Of a DNA stretch of 64,000 nucleotides, positions 1 through 8,016 are shown piece by piece. The DNA comes from Saccharothrix longispora (GTDB taxonomy: Bacteria; Actinomycetota; Actinomycetes; Mycobacteriales; Pseudonocardiaceae): NCBI RefSeq assembly GCF_030852425.1, contig NZ_NSDM01000008.1, positions 124,001 through 188,000 of the forward strand, given 5' to 3'. A program made the translations under genes and the position numbers. Position 1 is the stretch's first letter. Each line of letters begins with the position of its first letter. A model generated the notes under the pieces. The model had not been told where the DNA came from and searched no databases. It saw nothing but the letters and a program-made list of their open reading frames with translations.

Positions 1-1
1 G

Positions 2-256
2 CTGGAGCGGACCGCGCGCGGCGCGGGCGCGGTGGACGTGAAGGCGGTGACCGAGGAGCTGTCGGCCGCGCTGTTCGGGTGGCCGGTGCGCACGTTCGAG
101 GCCGCCGTGCCGCGCGAGAAGCTGGGCTTCGGCTGGGCGATGTTCGCCTACCGCACCTGGCAGCGCCTGTCCTGGGTGGACGAGAACGTGCTGTCGAAGG
201 TCCTGCCGCGCGAGGTCTTCTACAACGTCTCCGTGACGGGCCGCAAGCCGGTCTAG
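2..256 (+). CDS. Class I SAM-dependent methyltransferase, C-terminal end (partial)
   Basis: The reading frame enters from the left edge with no start codon in view and ends at TAG 254-256. About 84 residues are visible. They contain aromatic-rich stretches (FGWAMFAYRTWQRLSW) and end in a YNVSVTGRKP motif, a strand-type ending common in class I methyltransferases of actinobacteria. The SAM-binding motifs would lie outside the window. The next gene begins 13 bases downstream on the same strand, so the two are probably co-transcribed. In mycobacteria a methyltransferase precedes the THUMP-like gene in the same way (Rv3038c/Rv3037c). The family call rests on the tail and context only; the substrate is unknown. 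Confidence 0.5.
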   Translation: MERTARGAGAVDVKAVTEELSAALFGWPVRTFEAAVPREKLGFGWAMFAYRTWQRLSWVDENVLSKVLPREVFYNVSVTGRKPV

Positions 257-269
257 CGGAGCCGCTCCA

Positions 270-1454
270 GTGGGGTACGAGTTCAGCCTCGACGACGTGG
301 CGCACCTGCGTTCCGACGCCGGTCGCGCCGCGTTGTCGTCGCTGGCCGACCTGCCGCTGACCGACGCGTCGCGGCTGTCCGACGTGCGGGCGGCGCGGGC
401 GGTCGCGCCCGAGCACTTCGCGGCCGTGCTGGAGACCCTGCTGCTGCGGCGCAGGGCGGTCGGCCGGGTGCCGTTCGCGGAGGACGGCCTGTTCACCGCC
501 GACGCGCTCCAGCAGGCCACCGCGCACCCGGTCGCCGCGCACCGGGCCCGGCGGTTCACCGGGCCGGTGCACGACGTGACGTGCTCGGTCGGCGCGGACC
601 TCGCCGCGCTGCCGCCGGGGTCGTTCGGCTCCGACCTCGACCCCGTGCGGCTGGCGATGGCCCGGCACAACGTGCCCGGCGCGGCCGTGGTGCGCGCCGA
701 CGCCCTGCGCCCCGTGTCGCGCGGGGTGCCCGTGCTGGCCGACCCGGCGCGGCGCGACTCGGCGGGCCGCCGCACGTGGCGCCCGGCCGACTTCCTGCCG
801 CCCCTGGACGGGCTGGCCGCCGCGTACGGGGGGCGCGACCTGGCCGTGAAGTGCTCACCGGGCGTGGACTTCGCGGTCGCGCCGTGGGCCGACGAGGTCG
901 AGCTGGTGTCGCTGGACGGCGCCGTCCGCGAGGCGTGCCTGTGGACGCGGGGCCTGGCCACGGCGGGCGTCGCGCGGCGGGCGACCGTCCTGTCGTCGTC
1001 CGGCGCGGAGTGGACGATCACCTCCGCCGACCCCGACGACTGCCCCGTCACCCCGCCCGCCGAGTGGCTGGTCGACCCGGACGGCGCCGTGGTGCGGGCG
1101 GGCCTGGTGCGCCACTACGCCGCCCGCCACGGCCTCGCCCAGCTCGACGAGCGCATCGCCTACCTGACCGGACCGACCCCGCCGCCGGGCGTGCGCGCGT
1201 TCCGCGTCCTGGAGCACGGGCACTACGGCGAGAAGTCGCTGAAGGCGCTCCTGCGCGCCCACGACGTCGGCCGGCTGGAGATCCTGGTCCGCGGGCTCGA
1301 CGTGGACCCGAACGCGCTGCGCCGCCGGCTGAAGCTCAGCGGGTCGGTCGAGCGGACCGTCGTGCTGACCAGGATCGGCCGTGAGCCGGTGTGCCTACTC
1401 GCCGTCGCCGAGCGCACCCAGCCGCTCGAACAGGAAGTCGCGCACGGCCGGTAG
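270..1454 (+). CDS. THUMP-like domain methyltransferase (Rv3037c-type)
   Basis: A 394-residue protein starting at GTG 270. Residues about 90-190 look like a SAM-binding Rossmann fold: a strand ending in TCSVGAD (motif I), then the acidic FGSDLDP strand end, then VLADPARRD in the position of a DPP-like motif IV. The C-terminal part, about 290-390, matches the THUMP-like domain of actinobacterial homologues (FRVLEHGHYGEKSLKALL). The family is annotated as SAM-dependent methyltransferase, probably acting on RNA or sugars; its true substrate is unsettled. The gene overlaps the convergent nucleoside hydrolase by 60 bases. The fold call is firm; the function is not. Confidence 0.75.
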   Translation: MGYEFSLDDVAHLRSDAGRAALSSLADLPLTDASRLSDVRAARAVAPEHFAAVLETLLLRRRAVGRVPFAEDGLFTADALQQATAHPVAAHRARRFTGPVHDVTCSVGADLAALPPGSFGSDLDPVRLAMARHNVPGAAVVRADALRPVSRGVPVLADPARRDSAGRRTWRPADFLPPLDGLAAAYGGRDLAVKCSPGVDFAVAPWADEVELVSLDGAVREACLWTRGLATAGVARRATVLSSSGAEWTITSADPDDCPVTPPAEWLVDPDGAVVRAGLVRHYAARHGLAQLDERIAYLTGPTPPPGVRAFRVLEHGHYGEKSLKALLRAHDVGRLEILVRGLDVDPNALRRRLKLSGSVERTVVLTRIGREPVCLLAVAERTQPLEQEVAHGR

Positions 1455-2351
1455 GTCCGCGCCCGTCGTGACGTCCACGCGCCGCCCGGCGGGTGCGTCC
1501 AGGCGGCGGTCCGCGACGACCGCGCCGCGGCTCGGGCCGAACGCGCACTCGACGTCCACCGGGTAGGCGGCGGTGGTGAGCAGGCCCGGCCGGATCGCCT
1601 CCGCGACCGCGACGGCGTCGTGCACGGCCATGCCGTCGATGCCCAGGAAGCGGCGGTAGGTGGCCAGGTAGTCGGGGGTGAGGCCGACCAGCTTCGCGGC
1701 CCGCGCCGAGGTCCGCGCGAGGTCGCCCAGCCACTCGCCGCTCACCGCGCAGCGGCTGGTCAGGTCCATCGTGACCAGCGTCGTGGGCACGTCCTCGTCG
1801 GCCAGCACGCGGCGGGCCGCCTCCGGGTCGCACCACAGGTTGAACTCGGCGGACGCGGTGATGTTGCCGCCCTCCAGGCCGCCGCCCATGATCACCAGGC
1901 GGGCGATCTTCGGCTTCACGTGCGGGTGCGCGGCCAGCAGCAGGGCGATGTTCGTCAGCGGGCCGACGGGCACGACCGTCACCGGCCGGTCGGCGGCCTC
2001 CAGCAGCTCGCGCAGCAGCGTGACGGCGTCGCGCGCGTCGACAGGGGCGGTCGGTTCGGGCAGCGTGTGGCGGAAACCCGACAGGCCGTCGGAGCCGTGC
2101 GCGCTGGACAGGCGCGGCTGCGGGTGCACGAGGGGACGCGCCGCGCCCACCGCGACCGGCACGTCCTCGCGGCCGAGGAGGGCGCGCAGGCGCAGGGCGT
2201 TCTCCGTGGTGTCGGGCAGGGCGACGTTGCCGAACACCGTGGTCACGCCGAGCAGTTCGACCTCCGGGCTGGCGACCGCGAGGGCCAGGGCGAAGGCGTC
2301 GTCCACGCCCGGGTCGGTGTCGATGATGAGGGGTGTCGTCACGTGCCCCAT
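1395..2351 (-). CDS. Inosine-uridine preferring nucleoside hydrolase
   Basis: A 318-residue enzyme (IUNH family) that cleaves the N-glycosidic bond of ribonucleosides to give base plus ribose, in cytosolic purine/pyrimidine salvage. The diagnostic N-terminal Ca-binding motif DTDPGVDDA lies at about residues 9-17, followed by LGVTTVFGN. A second metal-site region, VVPVGPLTNIA, lies near the middle, and MDLTSRCAVSG further on. ATG 2351 (MGHVTTPLII) is chosen; GTG 2342 is an alternative. An in-frame extension upstream is arginine/proline-rich noise. Its 3' end overlaps the THUMP-like gene. Substrate preference cannot be read from sequence. Confidence 0.9.
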   Translation of the reverse strand: MGHVTTPLIIDTDPGVDDAFALALAVASPEVELLGVTTVFGNVALPDTTENALRLRALLGREDVPVAVGAARPLVHPQPRLSSAHGSDGLSGFRHTLPEPTAPVDARDAVTLLRELLEAADRPVTVVPVGPLTNIALLLAAHPHVKPKIARLVIMGGGLEGGNITASAEFNLWCDPEAARRVLADEDVPTTLVTMDLTSRCAVSGEWLGDLARTSARAAKLVGLTPDYLATYRRFLGIDGMAVHDAVAVAEAIRPGLLTTAAYPVDVECAFGPSRGAVVADRRLDAPAGRRVDVTTGADLPAVRDFLFERLGALGDGE

Positions 2352-2407
2352 CCTGGTGGTGCGCCCACCGGGGGCGTCCGGTGGGCGGTGCCGGTCCGGC
2401 CGCGCCG

Positions 2408-2700
2408 TCAGCAGCGGGGAGCCGCGGCGTATCGGCACGGCGGTGCGCCGGCAGCCGGTGCACAGGCGTGAGCGCCACGCGCGCGACCGCGTTCTCCCGG
2501 TCGCGCGTCGAGCACAGCGTCCTCTTGACGACCGAGTCCTGGCGCAGGATCTCCGGCCGCTTCGCGGTCTGCTCGATCACGGTGAGGTCGTGGTCGCCTG
2601 CTCCCACCACGTAACCCACGACCCTGCTCCCGTCCGCCTTGTCGATCGCCTCGGCCGCCGGCCAGAACCCGGTCGACAGGTTGAACAGCTCCCGCGACCT
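2408..2700 (-). pseudogene. Coding-like remnant of an unrecognised gene
   Basis: Between the nucleoside hydrolase and the acyltransferase the minus strand has about 85 codons with a coding signature: nearly every third base G or C, balanced composition, and phrases such as FNLSTGFWPAAEAIDKADG and DLTVIEQTAKRPEIL. No start codon with a ribosome site precedes it. The frame has no stop of its own and runs on into the nucleoside hydrolase. A TGA in another frame sits at 2408-2410, so a frameshift near the 3' end could have supplied the original stop. I do not recognise the family. It may be a decayed gene or a real gene with a sequence error. Confidence 0.35.
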
Positions 2701-2898
2701 CCCACGGGCTCCACGACCGCCCGCGCGTCGCCGGTCCGCGCGCACCGACCCGCGCGCGCTGCGCGTCGACCCTGACCCGGGTGGGCCGGCGGCCCGCCGT
2801 CCCGTGCGCGTCCCAGTGCGCCACGTGCCCCCACGTCGTCCCGCTGCTCGGTGACGCCGGGACCGTACCGCCCGGGCAGGCGCGGCTAGAGTGCCCGC

Positions 2899-3666
2899 GT
2901 GACGAGCATGTGGGGCGCGCCGGTGTGGACGAGGTGGCGCACGTCGCGCCGCGACCCGGAGCAGGCCCGGTTCCTCACCCTGGCCTCGTTGCGCTGGGTG
3001 CTGCGGCACCGTGCGTACACCCCGTGGTACCTGGTGCGGTACTGGCGGCTGCTGCGGTTCCGGATCGCGAACCCGCACGTGGTGCTGCGCGGCATGGTGT
3101 TCCTCGGCAAGGGCGTCGAGCTGCACTGCCGCCCCGGTTACGGCCGGCTGGAGATCGGGCGGTGGGTGCACATCGGCGACGGCAACGCCATCCGCTGCCA
3201 CGAGGGGTCGCTGCGCATCGGCGACAAGGCGGTGTTCGGCAAGGACAACACCGTCAACTGCTACCTCGACGTGGAGATCGGCGCGGCCACGCTCGTCGCC
3301 GACTGGGTCTACATCTGCGACTTCGACCACGTGACGGCCGACGTCGACCTGCCGATCAAGGACCAGGGCATCGTGAAGTCCCCGGTCCGCATCGGCCCGG
3401 ACTGCTGGCTGGGCACGAAGGTCACCGTCACCCGCGGCACGCGGATCGGGCGCGGCTGCGTGCTGGGCGCGCACGCCGTCGTGCGGGGCGACGTGCCGGA
3501 CTACAAGATCGCCGTCGGCATCCCGGCGCGCGTCGTGAAGGACCGGCGCGCGGACTACGAGGCGGACGCCGTGCGCCGGGCGGCGGTGGCCGACATGGCG
3601 CGCAAGGCCCGGGAGGCCCTGGAGCGGTCGCGGAACTGCTCCCGGTCGGGAGACCCTGAGGGGTGA
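2899..3666 (+). CDS. Left-handed beta-helix acyltransferase (Rv3034c-type)
   Basis: A 255-residue protein with hexapeptide repeats from about residue 85 to 215 (for example IGRWVHIGDG, LRIGDKAVFG, VRIGPDCWLG, TRIGRGCVLGAHAVV), the LbetaH fold of sugar O-acyltransferases. The VRGDVPDYKIAVGIPARVVK ending is typical of maltose/galactoside-acetyltransferase-like enzymes. Basic and aromatic N-terminal residues may touch the membrane or a lipid. In mycobacteria a similar gene lies in the methylglucose lipopolysaccharide locus, and here it sits just upstream of the matching glycosyltransferase block, on the other strand. TAGAGT 2887-2892 stands 6 bases before GTG 2899, suggesting a leaderless start. 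Acyl donor and acceptor are unknown. Confidence 0.8.
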   Translation: MTSMWGAPVWTRWRTSRRDPEQARFLTLASLRWVLRHRAYTPWYLVRYWRLLRFRIANPHVVLRGMVFLGKGVELHCRPGYGRLEIGRWVHIGDGNAIRCHEGSLRIGDKAVFGKDNTVNCYLDVEIGAATLVADWVYICDFDHVTADVDLPIKDQGIVKSPVRIGPDCWLGTKVTVTRGTRIGRGCVLGAHAVVRGDVPDYKIAVGIPARVVKDRRADYEADAVRRAAVADMARKAREALERSRNCSRSGDPEG

Positions 3667-3678
3667 CCCGCGGGCGGG

Positions 3679-4139
3679 CTACGCCTCGTTCTCCAGCTGT
3701 TCGGCCACCTGCTCCAGGCCGTCCCTGATCAGCCGCCCGTACTCGTCGTCGCCGAGCGCGCCGATCGCGTCCCGCGCGCGCCGGAGGTGCTCGCGGGCCC
3801 GGTCGAGGTCGCCCAGCCTGCGGTGGCACTCGCTCAGGTTGAGGTGCGGCGACGGGGAGAGGCCCGCCACCGGGAGCGCCACCCCCGCCTCCGCCACCCG
3901 CGCGTCGGTCAGCGGGCCGGCCGCCGCCGGCGCCCGCTCGTCCCGGACCAGTTCCCGGCGCACGTCGTCCTGCACGTCCGCCATCGCGTGCGCGAGCGTG
4001 CAGCGGTGCAGGGGGTCCCCCGCTCGCCGCCGATCTCGTCCCGGATCGCCTGGAGCAGCCGGCGGGCCGCGTCGCGCTCGCCCCCGTGGCCGAGCTGCAC
4101 GGCCTCGCCTGTCCGGATGAGCGTCCGGTCGGTGATCAC
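3679..4139 (-). pseudogene. TPR-like protein broken by one missing base
   Basis: Two overlapping frames make one recognisable protein. The 5' part starts at GTG 4139 (VITDRTLIRTGEAVQLGHGG, to about 4015). The 3' part (LHRCTLAHAMADVQDD onward) ends at TAG 3679. The join needs one extra base in the C5 run that is G 4011-4015 on the plus strand. With it, a single protein of about 153 residues results, containing the actinobacterial HRCTLAHxxADxQDD motif and a tetratricopeptide-like stretch (LNLSECHRRLGDLDRAREHL). An AAGGA ribosome site precedes 4139, and the gene follows the glycosyltransferase by 10 bases. It is either a recent pseudogene or a homopolymer sequencing error. Confidence 0.75.
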
Positions 4140-4149
4140 GGGTTCCTTC

Positions 4150-5400
4150 TTACAGGAACGCGTTTCCGGTCGCGATCTTCGGCCGGCCCAGCGGCTCGCG
4201 GGCGCGGACCGCGGCGGAGCGGTAGACGTCCGCGGTGTCGGCGGCGATGCGGTTCCAGTCGAAGTCGGTGGTCAGTCGGGCCTTGGCGGCCCTCGCCCGG
4301 CGCGCGGCCGCCGACGGGTCGTCCAGGACCGCGCGGACGGCGGCGGTCAGGGCGTCCACGTCGCCCGGCGGGAACGACAGGCCCGTGCGGCCGTCCAGGA
4401 CGACCTCGCCCAGGCCGCCGGCGGTGGAGGCGACGAGCGGCGCGCCCGCGGCGGCGGCCTCCAGGGCGACGATGCCGAACGGCTCGTAGCGCGACGGCAG
4501 GACCACCGCGTCGGCGGCGGCCAGCACGGCGGCCAGGGAGCGGTCGGGCAGGTGGCCGACGAAGTCGACCGCGCGGCGCACCTTGTGCTTGCGTGCCTGC
4601 TCCACGAGCCAGTCGCGGTGCGTGCCGGTGCCGGCCACGACCAGGCGCGTGCCGGGGTGCGCGCGACGCACCCTCGGCAGGGCCGCGATCAGGTCCTGCA
4701 CGCCCTTCTCCCACTCCAACCGGCCGAAGAACAGCAGCAGCGGCGCGCCGGTCGGGGAGTGCTCCGCGCGGGCCTCGGCCACGTCCGCGGCGCGCACCCG
4801 CCACCGGCGCGGCTCGATGCCGTTGTGCAGCACGGTGATCGGCGACCGCTCCACCTCGAACAGGTGCGCCACCTCGGCCCGCATCGCCGCCGAGCACGTG
4901 ATCAGCGCGTCGGCGCGGTTCGCCAGCCACCACTCGATGGAGTGGACCTGCTGGTTGAGCACCTGCGACAGCCACCCGCTGTGCCGACCGGCCTCGGTCG
5001 CGTGCACGGTGGCCACGAGCGGCGCGCCGGACGCCTCGGACAGCGCCACGGCGGCGTGCGTCACGAGCCAGTCGTGCGCGTGCACCACGTCCGGCCGCCA
5101 CCCGCGCAGCAGCGCGAGCCCGGCCCGCGTCATGGCGTGGCCCAGGGCGAGCGTCCAGGCCACCAGGTCGCGCTCGAACACCAGGTGCGCCGGGTCCTCC
5201 GCGACGCGCACCAGCCGCACGCCCTCGACCGCCTCGTCGGACGTCGGGTGCGTCACCGCGTCCGTGCCCGCGGGCTGCCGGCACAGCACGACCACCTCGT
5301 GCCCCTGCGCCGCGAGGCACGTCGCCAGCGCGTGCACGTGCCTGCCCAAGCCGCCCACGACGACCGGCGGGTACTCCCACGACAACATCAGCACGCGCAT
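4150..5400 (-). CDS. GT4 family glycosyltransferase, alpha-1,4-glucan type (Rv3032-like)
   Basis: A 416-residue GT-B enzyme starting at ATG 5400 (MRVLMLSWEYPP). The N-terminal domain has the donor-domain glycine turn GGLGRHVHAL seen in glycogen synthases. The C-terminal domain has FFGRLEWEKG and the EX7E motif in RYEPFGIVALEAAAAG, which binds the nucleotide-sugar ribose and phosphate. The M. tuberculosis counterpart Rv3032 is linked genetically to alpha-1,4-glucan/methylglucose lipopolysaccharide elongation. The next genes upstream on the same strand are a GH57 branching enzyme and a methyltransferase, the same trio as Rv3030-Rv3032. Product identity in this organism is inferred from that context. 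Confidence 0.85.
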   Translation of the reverse strand: MRVLMLSWEYPPVVVGGLGRHVHALATCLAAQGHEVVVLCRQPAGTDAVTHPTSDEAVEGVRLVRVAEDPAHLVFERDLVAWTLALGHAMTRAGLALLRGWRPDVVHAHDWLVTHAAVALSEASGAPLVATVHATEAGRHSGWLSQVLNQQVHSIEWWLANRADALITCSAAMRAEVAHLFEVERSPITVLHNGIEPRRWRVRAADVAEARAEHSPTGAPLLLFFGRLEWEKGVQDLIAALPRVRRAHPGTRLVVAGTGTHRDWLVEQARKHKVRRAVDFVGHLPDRSLAAVLAAADAVVLPSRYEPFGIVALEAAAAGAPLVASTAGGLGEVVLDGRTGLSFPPGDVDALTAAVRAVLDDPSAAARRARAAKARLTTDFDWNRIAADTADVYRSAAVRAREPLGRPKIATGNAFL

Positions 5401-5424
5401 GGGGCATCCTCGCATTCGTCGGCG

Positions 5425-6957
5425 TCAGTGCTGGGTGCGGGCGGCGCCGGGACGGGCCACCCGGCCCAGCCCCCGCGCGTCGAGGTGCCCGAACGGCCCG
5501 TCGACCGCGCGCAGTTCGCGTGCCCGGGGCAGGGCGCGGGCCGGCGACCCGGCGCGCAGCAGCGCGGCCAGCTCGGCGAACCGGTCGGCGTGCACCTTGG
5601 CCCGGTAGCGCGCGTAGTCGGCGGCCGAGTCCTTGGTGACCATGAACGCCCAGTCGCTGGACAGCGCCAGCAGCGCCTCGCGCACCGCCTGGTCGGCGAC
5701 CGGCGACCGCACCGGGCCGGACAGGTCCAGTTCCAGCAGCTCCCGCTGCACGGACGCGTTGAGGTCGACCAGGTCGGCGACCTGCGGCCCGTTCCACACG
5801 TGCCAGTCCTTGCCCGCGCCCCACGACGACGGCGGCACCTCGACGGGCGCGCCCACGTGCCCGGCCTCGACCGCGCCGCGCAGCGACGTGACCCGCACCC
5901 CGGCCTCGGGCAGCAGCCGCAGCACGGCCTCCAGCCAGCGCGGGCCCTCGTGCCACCAGTGCCCGTACAGCTCGGTGTCGTAGGCGGCGACCACGAGCGA
6001 CGGCCTGCCGTGCCGCTCCCGCAGCGCCCGCAGCCGCGCCACGACGACGTCCACGAAGTCCGCCGCGTGCCGCCGCACGGCGAGCGCCGCCGCGTCCGGC
6101 TCGTAGGGCCGCTTGTCCTCCGGCGCGACGCCCTTGCCGGTCACCCTGGACGGCTTGAGCCCGCTGGGGTGGTCGTAGGTGTGGAAGTCGCGGTACGCGG
6201 GGTCGCCGGGGTAGCCGACCTTCGGCGACCACACCCGGTAGGACACCTCCAGGTCGCGTCCGAAGCACACCACGTCCGAGGTGCCGACCGGCCTGCCCGC
6301 GGCGGTGTCGCCGCGCAGCGACGGGCCGTCCACCAGGAACCGCCGCACGCCGGCCCGCGCGTAGTCGTGCTCCAGGCCCGGCGCGTAGGCGCACTCCGGC
6401 GCCCAGATGCCCTCGGGCGCCGAGCCGATCCGCAGCGCGGTGTCGGCCAGGCCGGTGCGCAGCGAGAACGCCCGCACGCGCGGGTCGAGCAGCGGTTGGA
6501 ACGGGTGCGCGGCCGGCCCGCCGAGCAGTTCGACGACCCGCGAGTCCACGAGGTGGCGCAGCACGGGCGAGAAGCCGTGCCGCCACCGCGTCTCGAAGCG
6601 CTCCAGCGCCCACGCGGACGCCCGGTGCTCGCGCGCCGCCAGGTCCGGCAGCCGGGGAGCCGCGCCGTGCGCCCGCAGCTGCCAGTTCCCCAGCCAGTCG
6701 TGCAGGCCGCGCAGCGAGTACGGGTCGTCGAGCTGGGCGGCCAGCACCGGTGTCACGCCGAGCGTCAGCACGTCCTCGCGGCCCTCGGCGGCGAACCTCT
6801 CCAGCAGGTCCACCACGGGCAGGTAGGAGTGCGCCCACGCCTGGTACAGCCACTCCTCGCCGACCGGCCAGGCCCCGTGGTGCGCGAGCCACGGCAGGTG
6901 GCTGTGCAGGACCAGGCAGAACGTGCCCTCGGTCCCCGTCGTCCCCGCACCGCTCAC
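5425..6957 (-). CDS. GH57 1,4-alpha-glucan branching enzyme (DUF1957, Rv3031-like)
   Basis: A 510-residue GH57 protein. The N-terminal FCLVLHSHLPWL strand carries the family HxH motif. GIWAPECAY holds the likely nucleophile Glu188, and YDTELYGHWWHEG holds the likely acid/base Asp327, matching known GH57 branching enzymes. The C-terminal helical domain (DWHVWNGPQVADLVDLNASV) is the DUF1957 part. It should introduce alpha-1,6 branches into the glucan made by the neighbouring GT4 enzyme. GTG 6957 overlaps the TGA of the upstream methyltransferase (GTGA), indicating translational coupling; the GT4 gene follows after 24 bases. Cytosolic. Confidence 0.87.
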   Translation of the reverse strand: MSGAGTTGTEGTFCLVLHSHLPWLAHHGAWPVGEEWLYQAWAHSYLPVVDLLERFAAEGREDVLTLGVTPVLAAQLDDPYSLRGLHDWLGNWQLRAHGAAPRLPDLAAREHRASAWALERFETRWRHGFSPVLRHLVDSRVVELLGGPAAHPFQPLLDPRVRAFSLRTGLADTALRIGSAPEGIWAPECAYAPGLEHDYARAGVRRFLVDGPSLRGDTAAGRPVGTSDVVCFGRDLEVSYRVWSPKVGYPGDPAYRDFHTYDHPSGLKPSRVTGKGVAPEDKRPYEPDAAALAVRRHAADFVDVVVARLRALRERHGRPSLVVAAYDTELYGHWWHEGPRWLEAVLRLLPEAGVRVTSLRGAVEAGHVGAPVEVPPSSWGAGKDWHVWNGPQVADLVDLNASVQRELLELDLSGPVRSPVADQAVREALLALSSDWAFMVTKDSAADYARYRAKVHADRFAELAALLRAGSPARALPRARELRAVDGPFGHLDARGLGRVARPGAARTQH

Positions 6958-7700
6958 CCGCGCACCGCCACGGCCACGAGGTCGAGCGAGGCGTCCAGGT
7001 CGTCGGTGGTGATCTCGAAGTCCTCGCTGCGCACCGACGCCACGGCCGCCAGCAGGTCGGCGGGCCACTCCCCGCCGTCCACCACCACCGCCACCTGGGC
7101 GTCGATGACGGAGCCGCCGAACCGCGCGTCCAGCTCGCGCAGCGCGGGTCCGTGCCGCAGCCCGGCCAGCAGCTCCACGCGCAGGCCCGCGCCGACGAGC
7201 AGGTCGCGCAGCTCCGCCGGCGCCAGCTCGCGGGTGTGGAACGGGTTCAGCGGCGTGTCGCGGCCGGGGGAGAAGGTGATCCGGTTCGGCGTGGTGACGA
7301 GCAGCCTGCCGCCGGGCCGCAGCACCCGCGCGCACTCGGCGAGGAAACCCTCCTGGTCCCACAGGTGCTCGATCACCTGGAGGTTCGCCACGACGTCCAC
7401 GCTCGCGTCGCGCAGCGGCAGGGACGCGAGGTTTCCGCGCACCACGTCCAGCGCCGGGTACGCCCGCGCGGCGTGGGCGGCGGTCGGCCCGTCGTAGTCC
7501 AGCGCCACGACCCGCGCGGCGCGCTCGGCGACCAGCGCGGCCCCGTAGCCCTCGCCGCACCCGGCCTCCAGCACCACCGCGCCCCCGCAGTGCCGCACGA
7601 GGTCGAGGTAGGCGGCCTCGTGGCGCCTGAACCAGTAGTTCTCCTCGGCGACACCGGGCACGGTGCGCTCACCGGTGAGGGGCAGCGGCTCGACGGTCAC
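6954..7700 (-). CDS. SAM-dependent methyltransferase of the glucan cluster (Rv3030-like)
   Basis: A 248-residue class I methyltransferase. Motif I is VVLEAGCGEGYG at about residue 38-49, followed by VVALDYDG and a methyltransf_11-type core with VIEHLWDQEGFLAEC and LRPGGRLLVTTPNR. GTG 7700 is chosen because earlier in-frame codons do not read as protein. It is the first gene of a three-gene minus-strand unit with the branching enzyme and GT4. In mycobacteria Rv3030 was tied to methylglucose lipopolysaccharide methylation, so O-methylation of glucose units is the best guess. Motif evidence is direct; the substrate is inference. Confidence 0.82.
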   Translation of the reverse strand: MTVEPLPLTGERTVPGVAEENYWFRRHEAAYLDLVRHCGGAVVLEAGCGEGYGAALVAERAARVVALDYDGPTAAHAARAYPALDVVRGNLASLPLRDASVDVVANLQVIEHLWDQEGFLAECARVLRPGGRLLVTTPNRITFSPGRDTPLNPFHTRELAPAELRDLLVGAGLRVELLAGLRHGPALRELDARFGGSVIDAQVAVVVDGGEWPADLLAAVASVRSEDFEITTDDLDASLDLVAVAVRG

Positions 7701-8016
7701 CCGACCAGCGTAGTTGCCCGTTACTGACGGGTAGGCAGCGCCCGGTCCCGGGAGGGCGGTGAATTCACGTGAGCGGTCGGTTCCCGGTTTTCCGGAGCGG
7801 CGTGGAGTGGCCATTCCGCCGGAGGTCGCCCATTCGTCGACAATGACACAATCGGGTGACCTCCAATCAGGGGGGCGGCGATCATCCACGATAGTGTTAC
7901 GGCTGCTCCGGGCCGCTTCACCCCGGGATGCGCGGGGTAGTGAGAGGTGGTCAAGTGCTGGTTGAGGTGCCGCGTGCTCGGTACTCTCGGCCAATCTTCA
8001 ACCGAGTGGGGCGACC
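7701..8016. other. Divergent intergenic region, glucan cluster / DivIVA-like gene
   Basis: About 316 bases separate the outward-facing methyltransferase and DivIVA-like genes, so it must hold two promoters. It is less GC-rich than its surroundings (for example around 7840-7900). I see no convincing complete -35/-10 pair, no long inverted repeat and no coding frame with normal codon use. Confidence 0.4.

Noticed and set aside
3787..7497. 1236-codon open frame on the plus strand across the glucan cluster
   Set aside because: It is the antisense shadow of the GT4, GH57 and methyltransferase genes: composition is Arg/Gly/Pro/His-heavy, no domain appears, and the opposite strand has clear enzyme motifs.
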